Program-made: the position numbers and the translations under genes | The notes under the pieces: generated by a model | What the model saw: the letters and a program-made list of their open reading frames with translations, nothing else | The model's database searches: none | What the model was told of the DNA's origin: nothing | Shown: piece after piece, positions 23,535 to 36,424 of the stretch | Position numbering within the stretch: the stretch's first letter is position 1 | Layout: each line of letters starts with the position of its first letter | DNA from: Hyperoodon ampullatus | Lineage: Eukaryota > Chordata > Mammalia > Artiodactyla > Ziphiidae | NCBI GenBank assembly: GCA_949752795.1 | Contig: OX457061.1 | Coordinates: forward strand, 10,497,492 to 10,561,491 | Length of the DNA: 64,000 bases | Reading direction: 5' to 3'

Positions 23535-24500
23535 AAAATGAAAACAGTTCTTGATGTGGGTGTCTTCTGGTTTCAAATGTTTCAAACTTCCTTAAAGCTT
23601 CCAAAGCCATTATTTTCTGTTTTATCAATTTCTATAATTGATATAGTATAGTTTTAGCAGGTATTCCTCTCCAGTGGTTCAGGTTCTTAGATAAAAGTAA
23701 TTGTTGTGGGTAACCTAGTGCATTTTTACTTTTAAGTATCAAAGAAAGTATAGACCATTAAGAATGAAAAGAATTCAGTTTCTAGACAGTTCGTGCTATT
23801 ACAGGACTCTTAGATACAAGATTTAAAAGCAGAAATGTTTAAGTGACATTCATTTTACTGGATAACAGCCAAAGCCTCATGCTTGAGACTGGATGGTGGA
23901 CAAGTAATTTGCTATGTTACTGGGTGAAGAACATCTTCAGGTGCAGGAATGTAGTCTCTGATTCAGTCAGCATAGAGTTCCCGAACAGCTCAGGTTTTTC
24001 TTTCTTCTCTCATAGTTTAGATTTCTTTATTCTCTGCAGCATGTTCTATTTTTTTGTTGTTCTGTTTGAAAATTGACATCAGATAAAGAAATACATATAA
24101 TAGATGAAAGGGTAACTGAGAGTTCAGCCATTTTCATAAATTCTTTTAAAAAATTTGTTCATTTTATGAAAAATACTAGCACAGAAAATGAGATGGTTAA
24201 GACAGATTTCATTTGTAAACAATCATTTGTTCAACAGATATTCTAAAAGCATCTAGATGTGCTAAGTGGTTTTTTTTTAATTCTGAGGACTTTTAATGGC
24301 TAGATAGTCTACTTGACATTCTCAAGAATACTGGAAACAGAGAATGGTTTTCTTTTAACATATTGTTGATGGTTTCATCTCTTAGATCTTTTCCCCCTAG
24401 TTTCTTATAAACTGGTACAAACCTAAGAGTTTTTATTGTGAGATAATAGAAAATATATAGTGGTCTTTGCCCTCAGTTCCTGACACAGAGCCCCTGAAAC
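23535..24500. other. Unique intronic sequence
   Basis: AT-rich. No gene or repeat recognised. Confidence 0.5.
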
Positions 24501-25205
24501 GTTTATAATTTCCTGGGTGATGAATGTCTTTGTTCTGATGAGGTGACTGGGTGGGCTCCTGGATGAGGGCTGGTCACCGGAAAGACCAAGCCATGGTTAG
24601 AAGCTTGGTCAGCACTGCCACCCATTCTCTTGAGAAGGGAGAAGGGCTGAAAATGGAGTTAATGATTGATCATGCCTACATGATGAATCCTCCATAAAAT
24701 CCCCAAAGTACGGGGTTCAGAGAGCTTCCAGGTTGGCGAGCACGGGGAGGTGCTGGGAGAGTGGCATGGAAGCCACTGGACAGGGCATGCGAGCTCCACG
24801 CCCCTTTCCACATACCTTGTCCTATGCTTCTCTTCCATCTGACTGTTCCTGAGTTATATCCTTTTACAGTAAACTTGATCTAGTAAGTAAATGTTTCTCT
24901 GAGTTGCGTGAGCCACTCTAGCAAATTAAGCAAACCTAAGGAGGGGGTCATTGGAACCCCCAGTCTGTAGCTGGTCAGTCAGCAGCACGGGGGGTAACCT
25001 GGGCTTGTGACTGATATCTGAAGTTGGGGAAGTGGCAGTCTCGTGGGACTGAGCCCTTAACCTGTGGAAACTGATGATTGCTCCAGGTAGACAGTGTCAG
25101 AATTGAGCTGAATTCCTGTCGGTGTCAGGGAGTTGCTTGGTGGTGCCGGGGGAAACTGCCACACATTGGTGACCAGAGTGAAGTGTTTTGTGTGAGTAGT
25201 AACGG
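24500..25205 (+). repeat. ERVL-like solo LTR (MER21-type suspected)
   Basis: A long moderately GC-rich block carries known LTR phrases: CCTCCATAAAATCCCCAAAG, GGTTCAGAGAGCTTCC, CTGTTCCTGAGTTATATCC, GTGGGACTGAGCCCTTAACC and GTGTGAGTAG at the end. It is a decayed retroviral LTR with no genes. The subfamily name is a guess. Confidence 0.6.
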
Positions 25206-25424
25206 AGATTCACAGGAGAAAAATAGTAGGGAAGGAGGACTGGGTTTTTCCCTACATAGGAAGGAAGTAGGGGTTATTCCTTTTTAATATCTCAAGAGTA
25301 ATCCAGTGAGTGTTTCATACTACAATTTGCCCTATTCCTGATAACCCTTTCTCTGCTCTTACAATAAAAAAAAAAAAGAGTGTGTGTGTGTGTGTTGCTG
25401 CATTTTGCTTTCTGTCTTCTTCCT

Positions 25425-25545
25425 CAGCTATAAGAGAATATAAGCTCTGTGAGGGCAGGGATGTTTCTTTGTTCATAAAGCACTCAGAATATCCAGAACA
25501 TAGTAGGTGTTCAAGAAATATTTTGTTGAATAAATAGTGTTTAGT
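25425..25545 (+). repeat. L2 LINE 3' end
   Basis: It shows the L2 tail AAGCTCTGTGAGGGCAGGGA, then GAACATAGTAGGTGTTCAAG and TTGTTGAATAAATAG. A short (TG)n run precedes it at 25378-25396. Confidence 0.8.
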
Positions 25546-25549
25546 TTAA

Positions 25550-26290
25550 TTAATTATTTTAAAATGAAATCTAATATATGTACCAAAAAAGCATATAGGA
25601 CATATGGGTACTTTAAAAAAGAAAAATAAAATAAACATCTTTGTCCCACTGGCCAACTTTAAAAATAGTGCATTATCAATATTCTTGAAAGTTCCTCATA
25701 TGCCTCTCTTTTATGGCATTCACTTCCTTCCTTTCCCAATCAGAGGAAAACACTACTTTGCAGTGGTTTTTATTCCCTTGTATTTTCTTCATTGTTTTTG
25801 ACATGTGGAAGTAATTGTAAATATATTGTTTAGTTTTAGATTTGTTAAACTTTATATATATATGAAATCATACTGCTTGTACTCCTTTTCAGTTTGCTTT
25901 ATTCATTCAGCATTAGGAGTTTGAGATTCTTTCATGTTAATACATGTAGATGTTTAACCTTCATTTTCAGTGTTATATAGAACTCAACTACATGACTGTG
26001 CCACAATTACCCATTATCCGATCTGTGAGTAACTGAATTGTTTCTAAGTTACAAACTATGCAACCACAGACATTTAAAAAAATACCTCCTGATGTACATG
26101 CGCAAGAGTTTCTTTAGGGTAAGTATCTAAAGACTTTCTGGGTCATTGGGTTTTGTCAACTCAGTAATGACAATCATTTTCCAAAGTGGTTGTACCAATT
26201 TATACTCCTATCATCCACTTCCATGAGAGTTCCAGTTTCTCTACTTCCTTGCCAGCGCTTGATATTTAAAAATTTTAACCACTGTGGTAG
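25550..26290 (-). repeat. Old L1M-type fragment, antisense
   Basis: Antisense L1 phrases appear: TGAAATCATACTGCTTGTAC, CTGTGCCACAATTACCCATT, CATTTTCCAAAGTGGTTGTACC and CCACTGTGGTAGGTGTA. It is badly decayed. Confidence 0.75.
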
Positions 26291-26304
26291 GTGTATAATA
26301 ATAT

Positions 26305-26308
<4 letters not shown>

Positions 26309-26351
<43 letters not shown>
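26309..26351 (+). repeat. (TG)n microsatellite
   Basis: An almost pure run of about 21 GT units at the junction after the old L1 fragment. Likely polymorphic. Confidence 0.95.
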
Positions 26352-26353
<2 letters not shown>

Positions 26354-26879
26354 AAGAAAACATTTTTTATTTCATTCTTAACCACAGATGCTTGGGCACT
26401 TCACAGCTTCTCAAACCTTGGGGTCATATTGGGTGTCATCACCTCCTTTCCTGTGCCACATGATTTTCACATGGTATTTGTTTTTTTGTTGCAGCAACCA
26501 CTGGAAAAACCAGCTTCACAAAGATATGGCATTATGGCAAGGAATGTAAAGTGATCTAATGTTAACACTGAACTGCTGAACACTGAGCTTGTAGATTGTG
26601 GAGTATCCGACAGATGTCACTGTGTTTCCCTTGAAAGTTTAAAATAACCCGCAGCATCCTTGTGAGTTTGCTGTGGTTCCCCGAGGTGCGTGGACGCACA
26701 TTTTAGGAACCATGGCCTTGGAATATTAATCATGGTTATCTCTAGGAAGTAGGATTTTTACTTATTTTTTTATACTTTCTGGATTTTCTACATTTCTTTT
26801 ATAATGAGCATATAATGCATAAGAGGCATCAGAGAAAATATTATATCTGTGTCCTGTTTGTAAAGTCCATACTTTATTT
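26352..26879. other. Unique intronic sequence
   Basis: No gene or named repeat. A short phrase near 26665-26710 resembles a DNA-transposon end but is too decayed to call. Confidence 0.45.
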
Positions 26880-27875
26880 TACTTTTTCCTTAGTGTTTAC
26901 CTAATGTCCTTTTTCTGTTCCACATAGGATACCACATTAGTCATATTTCCTCAGAGACCTCTTGACAGTGACAGTTTCTCAGATCTTTCCTATTTTTGAC
27001 GACCTTGACAGTTTAAAGCGTATTGGTGAAGTAGTTTTTCAGATGTCTTTCAACTGGGGAAGACCATGGGGTAAAATGTCGTTCCCATCACATCATATCG
27101 AGGGTCCATGCTATCCACATGACTTATCACTGTTAATGCTAACCTTGATGCCTAGCTGAGTATCAGGGTTCTTCACTGTAAAGTTACTCCTTTATTCCCC
27201 ACTTTCATATTGTATTCTTTGGTAGGAAGTCACTATGCGCAGTCCACACTCAAAGAACGGGTGTTATGCACCACTTCCTTGAAGGCAAAATATGTAAATT
27301 ATCTTAAATTCTTCGTCATTGGAGATTTGTCTGTTCTCCCACTTATTTATTTACTTAATTTATTGTCTGTCTATCTATTTATGTATTCAATCATTTATAT
27401 AGTTGAACTCAAGGATTTTTTTTTATACTTTGGGTTATAATCCATTACTGCTTTATTTTTTGTTGTTGCTGAAATTGTTCCAGCTTGACGATTGAGAGTT
27501 CTTCAATTGGCTGCTGTATCCCTTTGACATACTCCTGTCATTGTGGGTTTAAAATAAAAAAAATTTTTTAGAACACTTCTTACTTTCTAGCACTACAAGA
27601 TGCTCCAGGCTCATCTTGTATATTTCTTGCCTCAGTCATAGAATCAGACATTTCTCCAAGGAACACTGTTTCATTTTATTGGAAAATGGTATTTGGTACT
27701 GGGGTATTGGTTATTTGTATATATGTTTATTGGTTATTTGTATATCCTGTTTGTTATGTAACAAGCCTGTTCAAGACTTCTGTCAGAGTTGAGTTGTTGC
27801 AGCAGAGAGTGTATGACTCACAAAGCCTAAAACATTTACTATGTGGCCCTTTATAGGAAAAGTTTGCTTGCCTCT

Positions 27876-27978
27876 ATAGTTATGATAACTATTATATATA
27901 TGATAACTATTATAATGTCAGTTCTTATCTCTATAGTTATGATAACTATTATAATAGTTATGATAACTGTTATAATGG
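27876..27978. repeat. Cluster of short palindromes
   Basis: The 17-base inverted repeat ATAGTTATGATAACTAT (8-base arms around a central G) occurs at 27876-27892 and 27933-27949. Diverged copies lie at about 27897-27911 and 27953-27971. It sits within the antisense L1M block. It could form hairpins. Confidence 0.85.
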
Positions 27979-28026
27979 GTTGGTTTTGATTGGTTGATTT
28001 TTCTCATCATCAGTGGTTATATTTTT

Positions 28027-28216
28027 CTGCTTCTTTGCTTTTTTAAAATTTTATTTTATTATTATTATTTTAGGCCACGCCCCATGGCATGTGGGATCTT
28101 AGTCCCCCTATCAGAGATCAAACCCATGCCCTCTGCATTGGAAGCACAGAGTCTTAATCACTGGACCGCCAGGGAAGTCCCTTTTTTTTTTTCTTTTTTG
28201 TCCCCCTGCTTCTTTG
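28027..28216 (-). mobile_element. Short tRNA-derived SINE inserted in L1M
   Basis: The reverse SINE body is 28038-28181, ending CTGGACCGCCAGGGAAGTCCC. An 11-base repeat CTGCTTCTTTG lies at 28027-28037 and 28206-28216. About 24 pyrimidine-rich bases separate the SINE head from the right copy, which is unusual and may be a later expansion. Confidence 0.8.
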
Positions 28217-29560
28217 GATGCCTGGTAATCTTTGACTGGATGCTAGACATTGTGGAGGGATTGGAGTTTTGTTTTTCTTCTTATAAATTTCTGGAGATTT
28301 TCCCTGAGATACAGTTAAATTATTTGGAAATATCTTGATGCTTCTGGGTCTTGGTTTTAAGCTTTGTTGGGTGGACCAGGGCAGCATTTAGGGCTATTGT
28401 CACTAGGGCTTGTCATTCTCTACTACTATGGCAAGACCCTTCTGAATATTCTACCAAGGAATTATAAGGTTTTGCAAGTCTAGCTGGTGGGAACAGACAC
28501 TACTGTTGGTCCTGTCTAAGCTCTCAGCGTTGTTTCCTCTAGTCCTCTCTGATGATTCTTTCCCCTGTCTTTGGTGGTTTGCTTCCATTCATGGGCTGAT
28601 GTGTATTCAGTGGAATACTTGAGAGGAACTCCCCGCACATCTCCAGCATTTTCTCTCCTATACGATATCCTGCGCTGTGAACTCTAGCTGCATTGGTCTC
28701 CCTCTACTCTCAGCTCTGTCTTTTCAGCTTGTGATATCCCTTGGGCTCTGCCTGGGATCCCTTTCCCTGCACCACACCCTGGAAATAATCTCAAGGCCGT
28801 GTCTTGGGGGCAGTTATAGAACTCACCTTTTTTTTGTCCTCAGAGATCACTGGGGTTTTTTGTTGTTGCTGTTTCTCGATGTACAGTGTCTTGAAAAACC
28901 ATTGCTTATCTATTTTGCTGATTTCTTTTGGTTGTTTAATGTAGGAGGGTAAATCTGGTCCCTGTTACTACATCTTGGCCAGAAGTAGAAGTCCTTGAAA
29001 TCTTTTTTTTAAAATCCTGAGTGAGTGTTTAATTTTGTCAAATCCTTTTTCTATATCTATTGAGATGATCGTATGATTTTTTTTCTCTTTTTTTCCCCCT
29101 GTTAATGTGGGTTGAATTACATTGATTTTTTTTCCCCCTAATGTTAAATCAACCTCGCATTTCGGGAATAAACCCTACTTATGCATGATAAATAATCCTT
29201 TTTAATATATTCGCTGTATTCAATTTACTAGTATATTTTTTAGGATTTTTGCATCTATGTTTATGTTCATATACTGCCCTTCCTTAGGTTATGACATCAG
29301 GGTTATCCTGGTTTATAAAATGGATTGGGAAACATTCCTTCTTTTTCTCTAGAAAGATTTGCATAATATTGATGCTTTTTCTTCCATAAATGGTTAGACA
29401 AATTCTCTGGTGAAGCCATGTGATGATTTTATTTGGGAAACTGTTTAATTACAGATCTATGTCTTTAATATATTTAGGACTATTGAAATTTTTAAATTTT
29501 TGTTTCAGTTTTGGTCAGTTATTTTTCTAAGAAGACAAATGATCCTTTCAAGGTCATATG

Positions 29561-29930
29561 TCTAATAATGAATAAAACTTCCAGTCCTGTTCTTTTTCAG
29601 ATTATGCCATACCATCTTAATATATACTTTTAAATTTGTATACTTTTTTATCCTCTCTGGTAGATTGTAAACTAGCAAGCAGGTTCTATCTCTGGTAAAA
29701 CTTAGTATCATCTGAAGCTTAGGACCAAATAGATGTTTGAATTAACTTAAAGCATACTTGGGTTTGTATTGAGATTTTAAATGGTTTAAGTGGTTGTTTT
29801 AATTGATTTAAGTGGTTGTTTCAGTGCTTCATTTGGACTCTGTCAGTCTCTACAATGTACATTTTACCTCTTTGACAGTGGGTATTGTTGTTTAGAGTAT
29901 GTATTGAATAAAAAGATAGGAATAATGAAT
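29561..29930. other. Unique intronic sequence
   Basis: No gene or repeat recognised. AAGTGGTTGTTT occurs twice within 40 bases near 29789-29822. Confidence 0.5.
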
Positions 29931-29931
29931 T

Positions 29932-30315
29932 GAAAGTATAGTTCTTGGGACTTCCCTGGTGGCGCAGTGGTTAAGAATCCGCCTGCCAGTACAGGGGACA
30001 AGGGTTCGATCCCTGGTCCAGGAAGATCCCACATGCCATGGAGCAACTAAGGCTGTGCGCCACAACCACTGAGCCTGCGCTCTAGAGCCTGCGAGCCACA
30101 ATTGCTGAGCCCACATGCTGCAACTACTGAAGCCTGCACGACTAGAGCCCATGCTCCACAACAAGAGAAGCCACCAAAATGATAAGCCCGCACACCACAA
30201 CAAAGAGTAGCCCCCACTCGCCGCAACTAGAGAAAGCCTGCGCGCAGCAACTAAGACCCATGCAGCCAAAAATAAATAAAAATTAAAAATTAAAAAAAAA
30301 GAAAGTATTGTTCTT
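29932..30315 (+). mobile_element. CHR-1-type full-length SINE with target duplications
   Basis: The SINE body 29947-30300 starts GGGACTTCCCTGGTGGCGCAG-like and runs through the long CHR-1 body to GCAGCCAAAAATAAATAAA. A 15-base duplication with one mismatch (GAAAGTATAGTTCTT) flanks it. Confidence 0.92.
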
Positions 30316-30876
30316 AAATTTTGGAAGTACCATTTATATTATTATATTTATTTTTCTATATTTCACTCAATTTTTTTATTTCCTAAAACTTAGTAGAATA
30401 GATATCTGTCTATAATTCTAGGGCAATTGAAAGAAAAATAACTCTAGTTCAGAATATGATTTACCAAAACCATTTTTAATTTCTATTCAAGAGAGATTGT
30501 AACTTGAATTGAATTCTGTGATCAGGGAGATTTAGTGAATATGTAACATTTCAATACCATAAAATGTTTCCATCTTGTTATAGTAGACTTAGTTTAAGAT
30601 TCACCTGTTAGGGAAGAATGTGAGTTTGAAGTGGAGAGGGTTCAATTGAAGGTCTCTTTCTATAAAATTTGTAGTCCACTGACAACAGAAATATTACCTA
30701 GCAGCAGTTTACAGGTGCCAAGAGAGGCCAGAAAAGTATCGTAGTAGAAATTGTACAGGAGAGCTGTGAAACTAGATCCCTGATGATGTCAGGCAGGAAG
30801 TAAAGCTTACCAGGCTAAAAAAATTTTACTGGATGGCTAGGCCATTGGAAATGAATCTTCCAGTGCTTGTATTTTT
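30316..30876. other. Unique intronic sequence
   Basis: AT-rich. No gene or repeat recognised. Confidence 0.5.
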
Positions 30877-31253
30877 TATTGGGCTTTTATTTTATTTTTT
30901 AAGTGTTATTTAATTTTATTATTTATGTATTTATTTATTTTTGGCTGTGTTGGGTCTTCATTGCTTTGTGCGGGCCTTCTCTAGTTGCGGCGCGTGGGCT
31001 TCTCACTGCAGTGGCTTCTCTTGCTGCGGAGCATGGGCTCTAGGTGCACGGGCTTCAGTAGTTGTGGCACGTGGGCTTCAGTAGTTGTGGTTCGCGGGCT
31101 CTAAAGCACAGGCTCAGTAGTTGTGGCGCACGGGCTTAGTTGCTCCGCGGCATGTGGGATCTTCCCGGACCAGAGCTCGAACCCGTGTCCCCTGCGTTGG
31201 CAGGCGGATTCTTAACTACTGCGCCACCAGGGGAGACCCTATTGGGCTTTTAT
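30877..31253 (-). mobile_element. CHR-1-type full-length SINE with target duplications
   Basis: The reverse SINE body is 30891-31239, with a (TTTA)n tail at the left and GCCACCAGGGGAGACCC at the right. A perfect 14-base duplication TATTGGGCTTTTAT lies at 30877-30890 and 31240-31253. Confidence 0.92.
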
Positions 31254-32430
31254 GTTGAATAGACAGTCAGTTACTTGCACTTAAGTAATTTAAACTGTTT
31301 AAAAAATTTAAACCAAAATTTTCTTAGAAATTTTCTAAGATCATATTGAATAAATATTAACTTCTTTTTCCTATAAAGTATTTAATTCTCTGAGAGTAAG
31401 GTTTGGAAATGCATTAAGAGAGGGGTTTTAAGTTCTTGGGGATAAAATAGAGTAAGTAGTTAAAGCAGTTTCCTTTTCTGTGCCAAAAATGGAAATACAG
31501 AAAATATAATTAAGTAATTGTACCAGAGTATTTATCTGTGATTCTCTTTATTTCTAAAGTACATTTCCCATTTCCACTGTACGCATTCAGATATATTATA
31601 CACAATCATTGAGCCTAAAGGACTTTGAAGGAATATCTGCTGGGATTGGTTTATTTTGTGGGGAAGAGGAACAAGGAAGATATCTTTGAGATACAAGTAA
31701 TTTGCCTAGTGTCATGAAGGGAATAGGAACATTTTTAGCACTTGAGGAAATAGAACTTTTCCTTAATTACTGTTGTGTTAGTGAGTTATTTGAAATTTGA
31801 CATGTGTGGTGATGGCTTGGTTTTCTCACCACCAGATGGCTTCTCAAAGTTGGTATGTCACTTTTAGTGACTGCCAGCAAAAGTAAAAACTGTCAAGCCC
31901 CTTTGAAGGTCATTATCATTTAGGAAACAAAAACAGTGTTGACACTTTAAATAAGAATAGCTTTAGGTTCTTAGAATTGAGAGAAGTTTATTATGAAATT
32001 ATTTAATCTTTCTAGGCTGCTTCTATACTGGTGACACACTCTTCTGTCTTTTATTATGCATGCCCCTTGAGGTTCACAGATAGGTTTTAGACTGATGTTA
32101 TAGAATATTAAAAGGAATAGAGATGGTCCCATAACTTCAGTTATACGCAGTCCTTGTAACTGTGTTGTACATTGAAATCTTACCTACGGCAAGACTTAAA
32201 ATCAGTCTGGTTCACTTCTGGTTCATAGAACATTGATATTAACAATTTAAAAAATGCATTCAACTCATAACATCATTAAAGAAATTTTTGAAGAAGCAAA
32301 AAAAAAAATTGCTGCTTAAGTTGAGAAAAATTTCTTTTTATAGAAAAGTTTTATTTTGAGCTCAGATTGCAGCTGCATTATAGCCTGTACAGCAGAGCCA
32401 GTATTGAAACAGAGCTTAAAAACTAGGATT
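31254..32430. other. Unique intronic sequence
   Basis: About 1.2 kb without a recognised repeat or gene. It is one of the longer repeat-free stretches of the intron. Confidence 0.55.
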
Positions 32431-32433
32431 CTA

Positions 32434-32648
32434 GGGCTTCCCTGGTGGCGCAGTGGTTGAGAGTCCGCCTGCCGATGCAGGGGACACGGGTTCGTGCCCC
32501 TGTCCGGGAAGATCCCACATGCCGCGGAGCGGCTGGGCCCGTGAGCCATGGCCTCTGAGCCTGCGTATCCGGAGCCTGTGCTCCGCAACGGGAGAGGCCA
32601 CAACAGTGAGAGGCCCGTGTGCCGCAAAAAAAAAAAAAAAAAAAAAAA
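32434..32648 (+). mobile_element. CHR-2-type SINE
   Basis: It starts GGGCTTCCCTGGTGGCGCAG and ends in a poly(A) tail of about 23 bases after GTGCCGC. Target duplications are unclear (an AAAAACTA-like word on both sides). It abuts the 5' end of an L1 fragment. Confidence 0.9.
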
Positions 32649-32649
32649 C

Positions 32650-34105
32650 CAAAAAAACTAAGTGTTCAAAACTTATTACAAAGCTACAGTAATCAAAGCA
32701 TTGTGGTCCTGGCATAAAGACGGGCATATAGATCAGTGGGATAGAATTGAAAGTCCAGAAATGAAACCTATAGATCTCTGATCAATTGAGTTTCATTAGG
32801 GGTGCCAAGAGAAGTCAGTGGTGAAATAATAGTCTTTTCAACAAAAGTGCTGGGACAGCTGGACATCCACATGCAAAAGAATGAAGCTGGACCCCTCACC
32901 TCACATCATGTATGAAAATTATCTCCAAATGGATCATAAATCTAAATGTAAGAGCTAAAACTAAAACTCAGAAGAAGACATAGAAGTAAATCTTTGTGAC
33001 TTTGGATTAGGCAGTGGTTTCTTTGATATGATACCAAAAGTGCAAGTGGCAAAAGAAAAAATAGATAAATTGGACTATATCAAAATTAAAAACTTTTTTT
33101 TGCTTCAGAGGACACCCTCAAGAAACTGAGAAGACAACCCACAGAATGGGAGAATTGATTTGCAAATCATGTATCTGATAAGGAATGTATCCAGAATATT
33201 AAAAAACTCTTACAACTAATAAAAAGACAAATAATCCAATTTACAAGTGAACAAAGGATTTTAGTAGTCATTTCTCCAAAGAAAATACATACTTGGCCGG
33301 CAAGCACATGCAATGATGCTCAACATCACTAATCACTAGGGAAATTTGAATCAAAACAACGAGATACCATTTTATACCCACTAGTATGGCTATAATAATA
33401 AAGAAAGACAATTACAAGGTTGATGAAGAAATTGTGCCCTCACTACAGACCTGGCGGGATTGTAAAGTGATGTAGCCGCTTTTGCATAATTTGGCAGTTC
33501 CTCAAAAAGTTAAGAACATAGAGTTACCACGTGACCCAACAACTCCACTGATAAGTGTATACTCAAGAAAAATGAAAACGTATGTTCACACAAAGACACG
33601 TACACAGATTTTCAAGGCAGCATATTTATAATAGCCAAAAAGTAGAAACAACCCGAATGTTCATCAATAGATGAATAGTTAAATTAGATATGGTATTTCC
33701 ATACAGTGGAATATTATCCAGTCATAAAGGAAATGAAATATTGATACATGCTACAGAATTGATGAATCTTCAAAACATGTTAAGTGAAAGAAGCCAGTCA
33801 TTAAAGTCCACATATTGTGTGATTCCATTTATGTAAAACATCCTGTACAGGCAAATCCATAGAGAGAGAGAGTAAATTCGTGGTTTCCAGGATTAGGGGT
33901 AGGGGAAAATGAAGAGTGACTGCTAATGGGTATGAGATTTCTTTTAGGAGGTGATGAAAATGTTCTGGAATTAGGTAGTGATGATCGACATAGAATTTTT
34001 GTGAATTTACTAAAAACCAATGAGTTATACAGTTTAAAGAGGTGAGCTTTATGGCATGTGGATTATATCTCAAGTAAGCTGTTATTAAAAATACCCTGTG
34101 TTATA
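32650..34105 (+). repeat. L1 fragment, ORF2 end plus 3' UTR
   Basis: Sense L1 phrases run in order: AAAGCTACAGTAATCAAAGC, CCTGGCATAAAGACGGGC, CATCACTAATCACTAGGGAAA, GGAATATTATCCAGTCATAAA and TGTGATTCCATTTATGTAAA, ending after ATTATATCTCAAGTAAGC. The reading frame is broken by many stops. It belongs to an older, boreoeutherian-age L1 group than the copy at 61.5 kb. Confidence 0.88.
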
Positions 34106-34711
34106 AATAACTTACTCTAATGACTAATACAAGATTGTTTGTGATTAAAAAATGAATTGGAATCATAAAGCAGTTAACCACTTCCAGATCAGGTGGCGAC
34201 TGAGAAGCAGCTGAGAAAAAAATTGCATGAGCCTCCAGCAGACACCAAATAAAACTTGGCATTATGCAGTTGCTGCTGTACGGCCAAATGTAAGGTAGCA
34301 TTTTTGTTTAGACTTTTTTGGAGTAGGCCATTTTGATTTACATTGAAGATGGTTCTTAGTTTGAAATATATATTTTGTGCTTGTAACAGGTTTTTACGTA
34401 GGTGGGTTAAAACAGTGATTACAAAATTAGAATGTGACAAAATAAAACCTTGTACCTGAATTCCAATTTGTTGTCAAATTATTCACTAAACAAATGGGAG
34501 AAAGAATTGTTTGGGTTGCAAACGTACTACCTCATTATTACTTAGATAGAAATAGATGCTGTCTTCTGGGAAGCATCTTGAATTACTTTCAGAAAGATAT
34601 TTGGTGACTTGCTGATTGGTCAGGTCAGTATTTTTATCTTTGACATTTGCTATTTCTGATGAATTCTTTTTTTTTTTTTTTTATAGGAGATGGAGCAGTC
34701 TGCTCTTTTCT
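34106..34711. other. Unique intronic sequence
   Basis: No gene or repeat recognised, apart from a T run at 34668-34682. Confidence 0.5.
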
Positions 34712-35036
34712 TAAAAAATTTATTTTTGGCTGTGTTGGGTCTGCCTTGCTGTGCACGGGCTTTCTCTAGTTGCAGCGAGTGGGGGCTACTCTGTTGCGGT
34801 GCGTGGGCTTCTCATTGTGGTGACTTCTCTTATGGAGCACGGGCTCTAGGCATGCAGGCTTCAGTAGTTGTGGCATGCGGGCTCAGTAGTTGTGGCACAT
34901 GGGCTCTAGAGCGCAGGCTCAGTAATTGTGGAGCACGGGCTTAGCTGCTCTGTGGTATCTTCCCGGACTAGGGCTCGAACCCGTGTCCCCTTCATTGGCA
35001 GGGGGATTCTTAACCACTGAGCCACCACGGAAGTCC
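34712..35036 (-). mobile_element. CHR-1-type long SINE
   Basis: It runs from the complement of the A-rich tail (AAATTTATTTTTGGCTGTG) to the complement of the head, GAGCCACCACGGAAGTCCC. A clear target duplication was not found. Confidence 0.88.
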
Positions 35037-36420
35037 CTGAATGTTTGTTTTAAAAAATGGTTTAGCTATGACCTGGATTTTTGGAATTGTACCAACACTA
35101 CTGTTGTAATTTATATAAACATTTCCCTGGGTTTATCATCTTTCATTTATTGCTAGTTGGTACTAGATTTTAATATGATAATGGAAGTCAAAACTTATAC
35201 TTATGTGATTATCCACTTTAAATTTCCTTTAATCATTAAAAAAAAGATGAACTTAATTTTACAGTACGATTTGACCCATGGGGTTATGTTATTTTAAGTA
35301 ATGCTAAAGCCCTCCCAACTTTGTGAAGAAGCATGCTCAGATGGTTAATTTGGGAAAGTATTTGACTTAAGGGCCAATTAAACTTTTGTTTTGGTGCTAG
35401 CCAGTAGCTTCTTTGAGATAACTATCCTAAAGTGATTTTAGCTTTCTGCTGTAACAAACAGTGCAAAGAATTTTTTTCCCTTGCTTTCCCTGCAAAGAAT
35501 TACTAAGTAAAGTACACTGCAACAAATCGCTTCATTTTGCAGCTTTTGTGAAATTTTTGTTTTGTTTGTTTTTCCTTTGATGTGTTGAGAGCTGGCAAAG
35601 AAGATGACCTGACAGGCAGAATTAGACTGAAATCTTTGGGGCGATTGTTAAGTGTTTGGATCCTCAAGCCTGATGCCTAGAGGAAGTGTTGGCAAGGATA
35701 GAACTATAAATCTTAAATTGTTACTCAGTTAAGATGCATTCATGACTCTTCTCCATTAAGATTTGGAGTTAACTGTTTGTAACTAGTTACAGCCATGTAA
35801 CAGGTATACCTCATACTAGAAACTCCTTTGTCATTTTTCCAGTTACTCTGCTAGGTGGGTTTTAATATAATAGGAAGAATATGATGTCAGCTCTTTCATA
35901 CTTTGGACTAGAATGATTTTGTTCTCTTGTCAACTTGAAGAGACTAGCTGAATCCCTTTCTAGTGGCTGGCCTTAGTATTTGATTGTAGATTTTGTGTTC
36001 ATTTCTACTTGGGGTAGTAATCCTATTAGGATATATATTGCCAATTGTATGTAAAGGTGTAGCTATATGGAGCATAAAATTAGATACACTTCCTTCCTTT
36101 GGCTCACAATCTAAATTTAGTAGGCGAGAATCTCCTTTGGTAGATGTCATTAAAAATAGAAGATACCCATCTGTCTCGAATGGTTTAGATACAATTCTGC
36201 CTACAGGTTTGGAGATGAATTATATAATGCAGACTTTCTTTTAGCCCTAGGATTCTTAGAAAAATAATGTTTTCTTTGATACAGAGGCCAAGAGTGTACA
36301 GTTTCCAGTGTTGACTTTAAATTATCCTGTAGTTCTGTGGAAATCAAGAAGAGCTAAGAGAATTGAATTTTGAGGAGAATTTTAGAAGATAAGAAGAAAC
36401 AATACACTTGATTAAGAAAA
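35037..36420. other. Unique intronic sequence
   Basis: About 1.4 kb with no recognised repeat or gene. Confidence 0.55.
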
Positions 36421-36424
36421 TTGG

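Larger units (their letters stand above)
26880..29560 (-). repeat. Old L1M-type block, 3' UTR plus ORF2 remnant, antisense
   Basis: This long old L1 lies in reverse. The left part reads as antisense 3' UTR: CATCACATCATATCGAGGG, GACTTATCACTGTTAATGC, GAAGTCACTATGCGCAGTCC, GATGCTCCAGGCTCATCTTG. The right part (about 28985-29560) reads as antisense ORF2, with TGTCAAATCCTTTTTCTATA and TGTTAAATCAACCTCGCATT. A short SINE has entered at 28038. The copy is non-functional. Confidence 0.8.

Noticed and set aside
24500..25205. LTR-like block considered as part of a provirus with genes
   Set aside because: No gag, pol or env-like sequence adjoins it. It appears to be a solo LTR.
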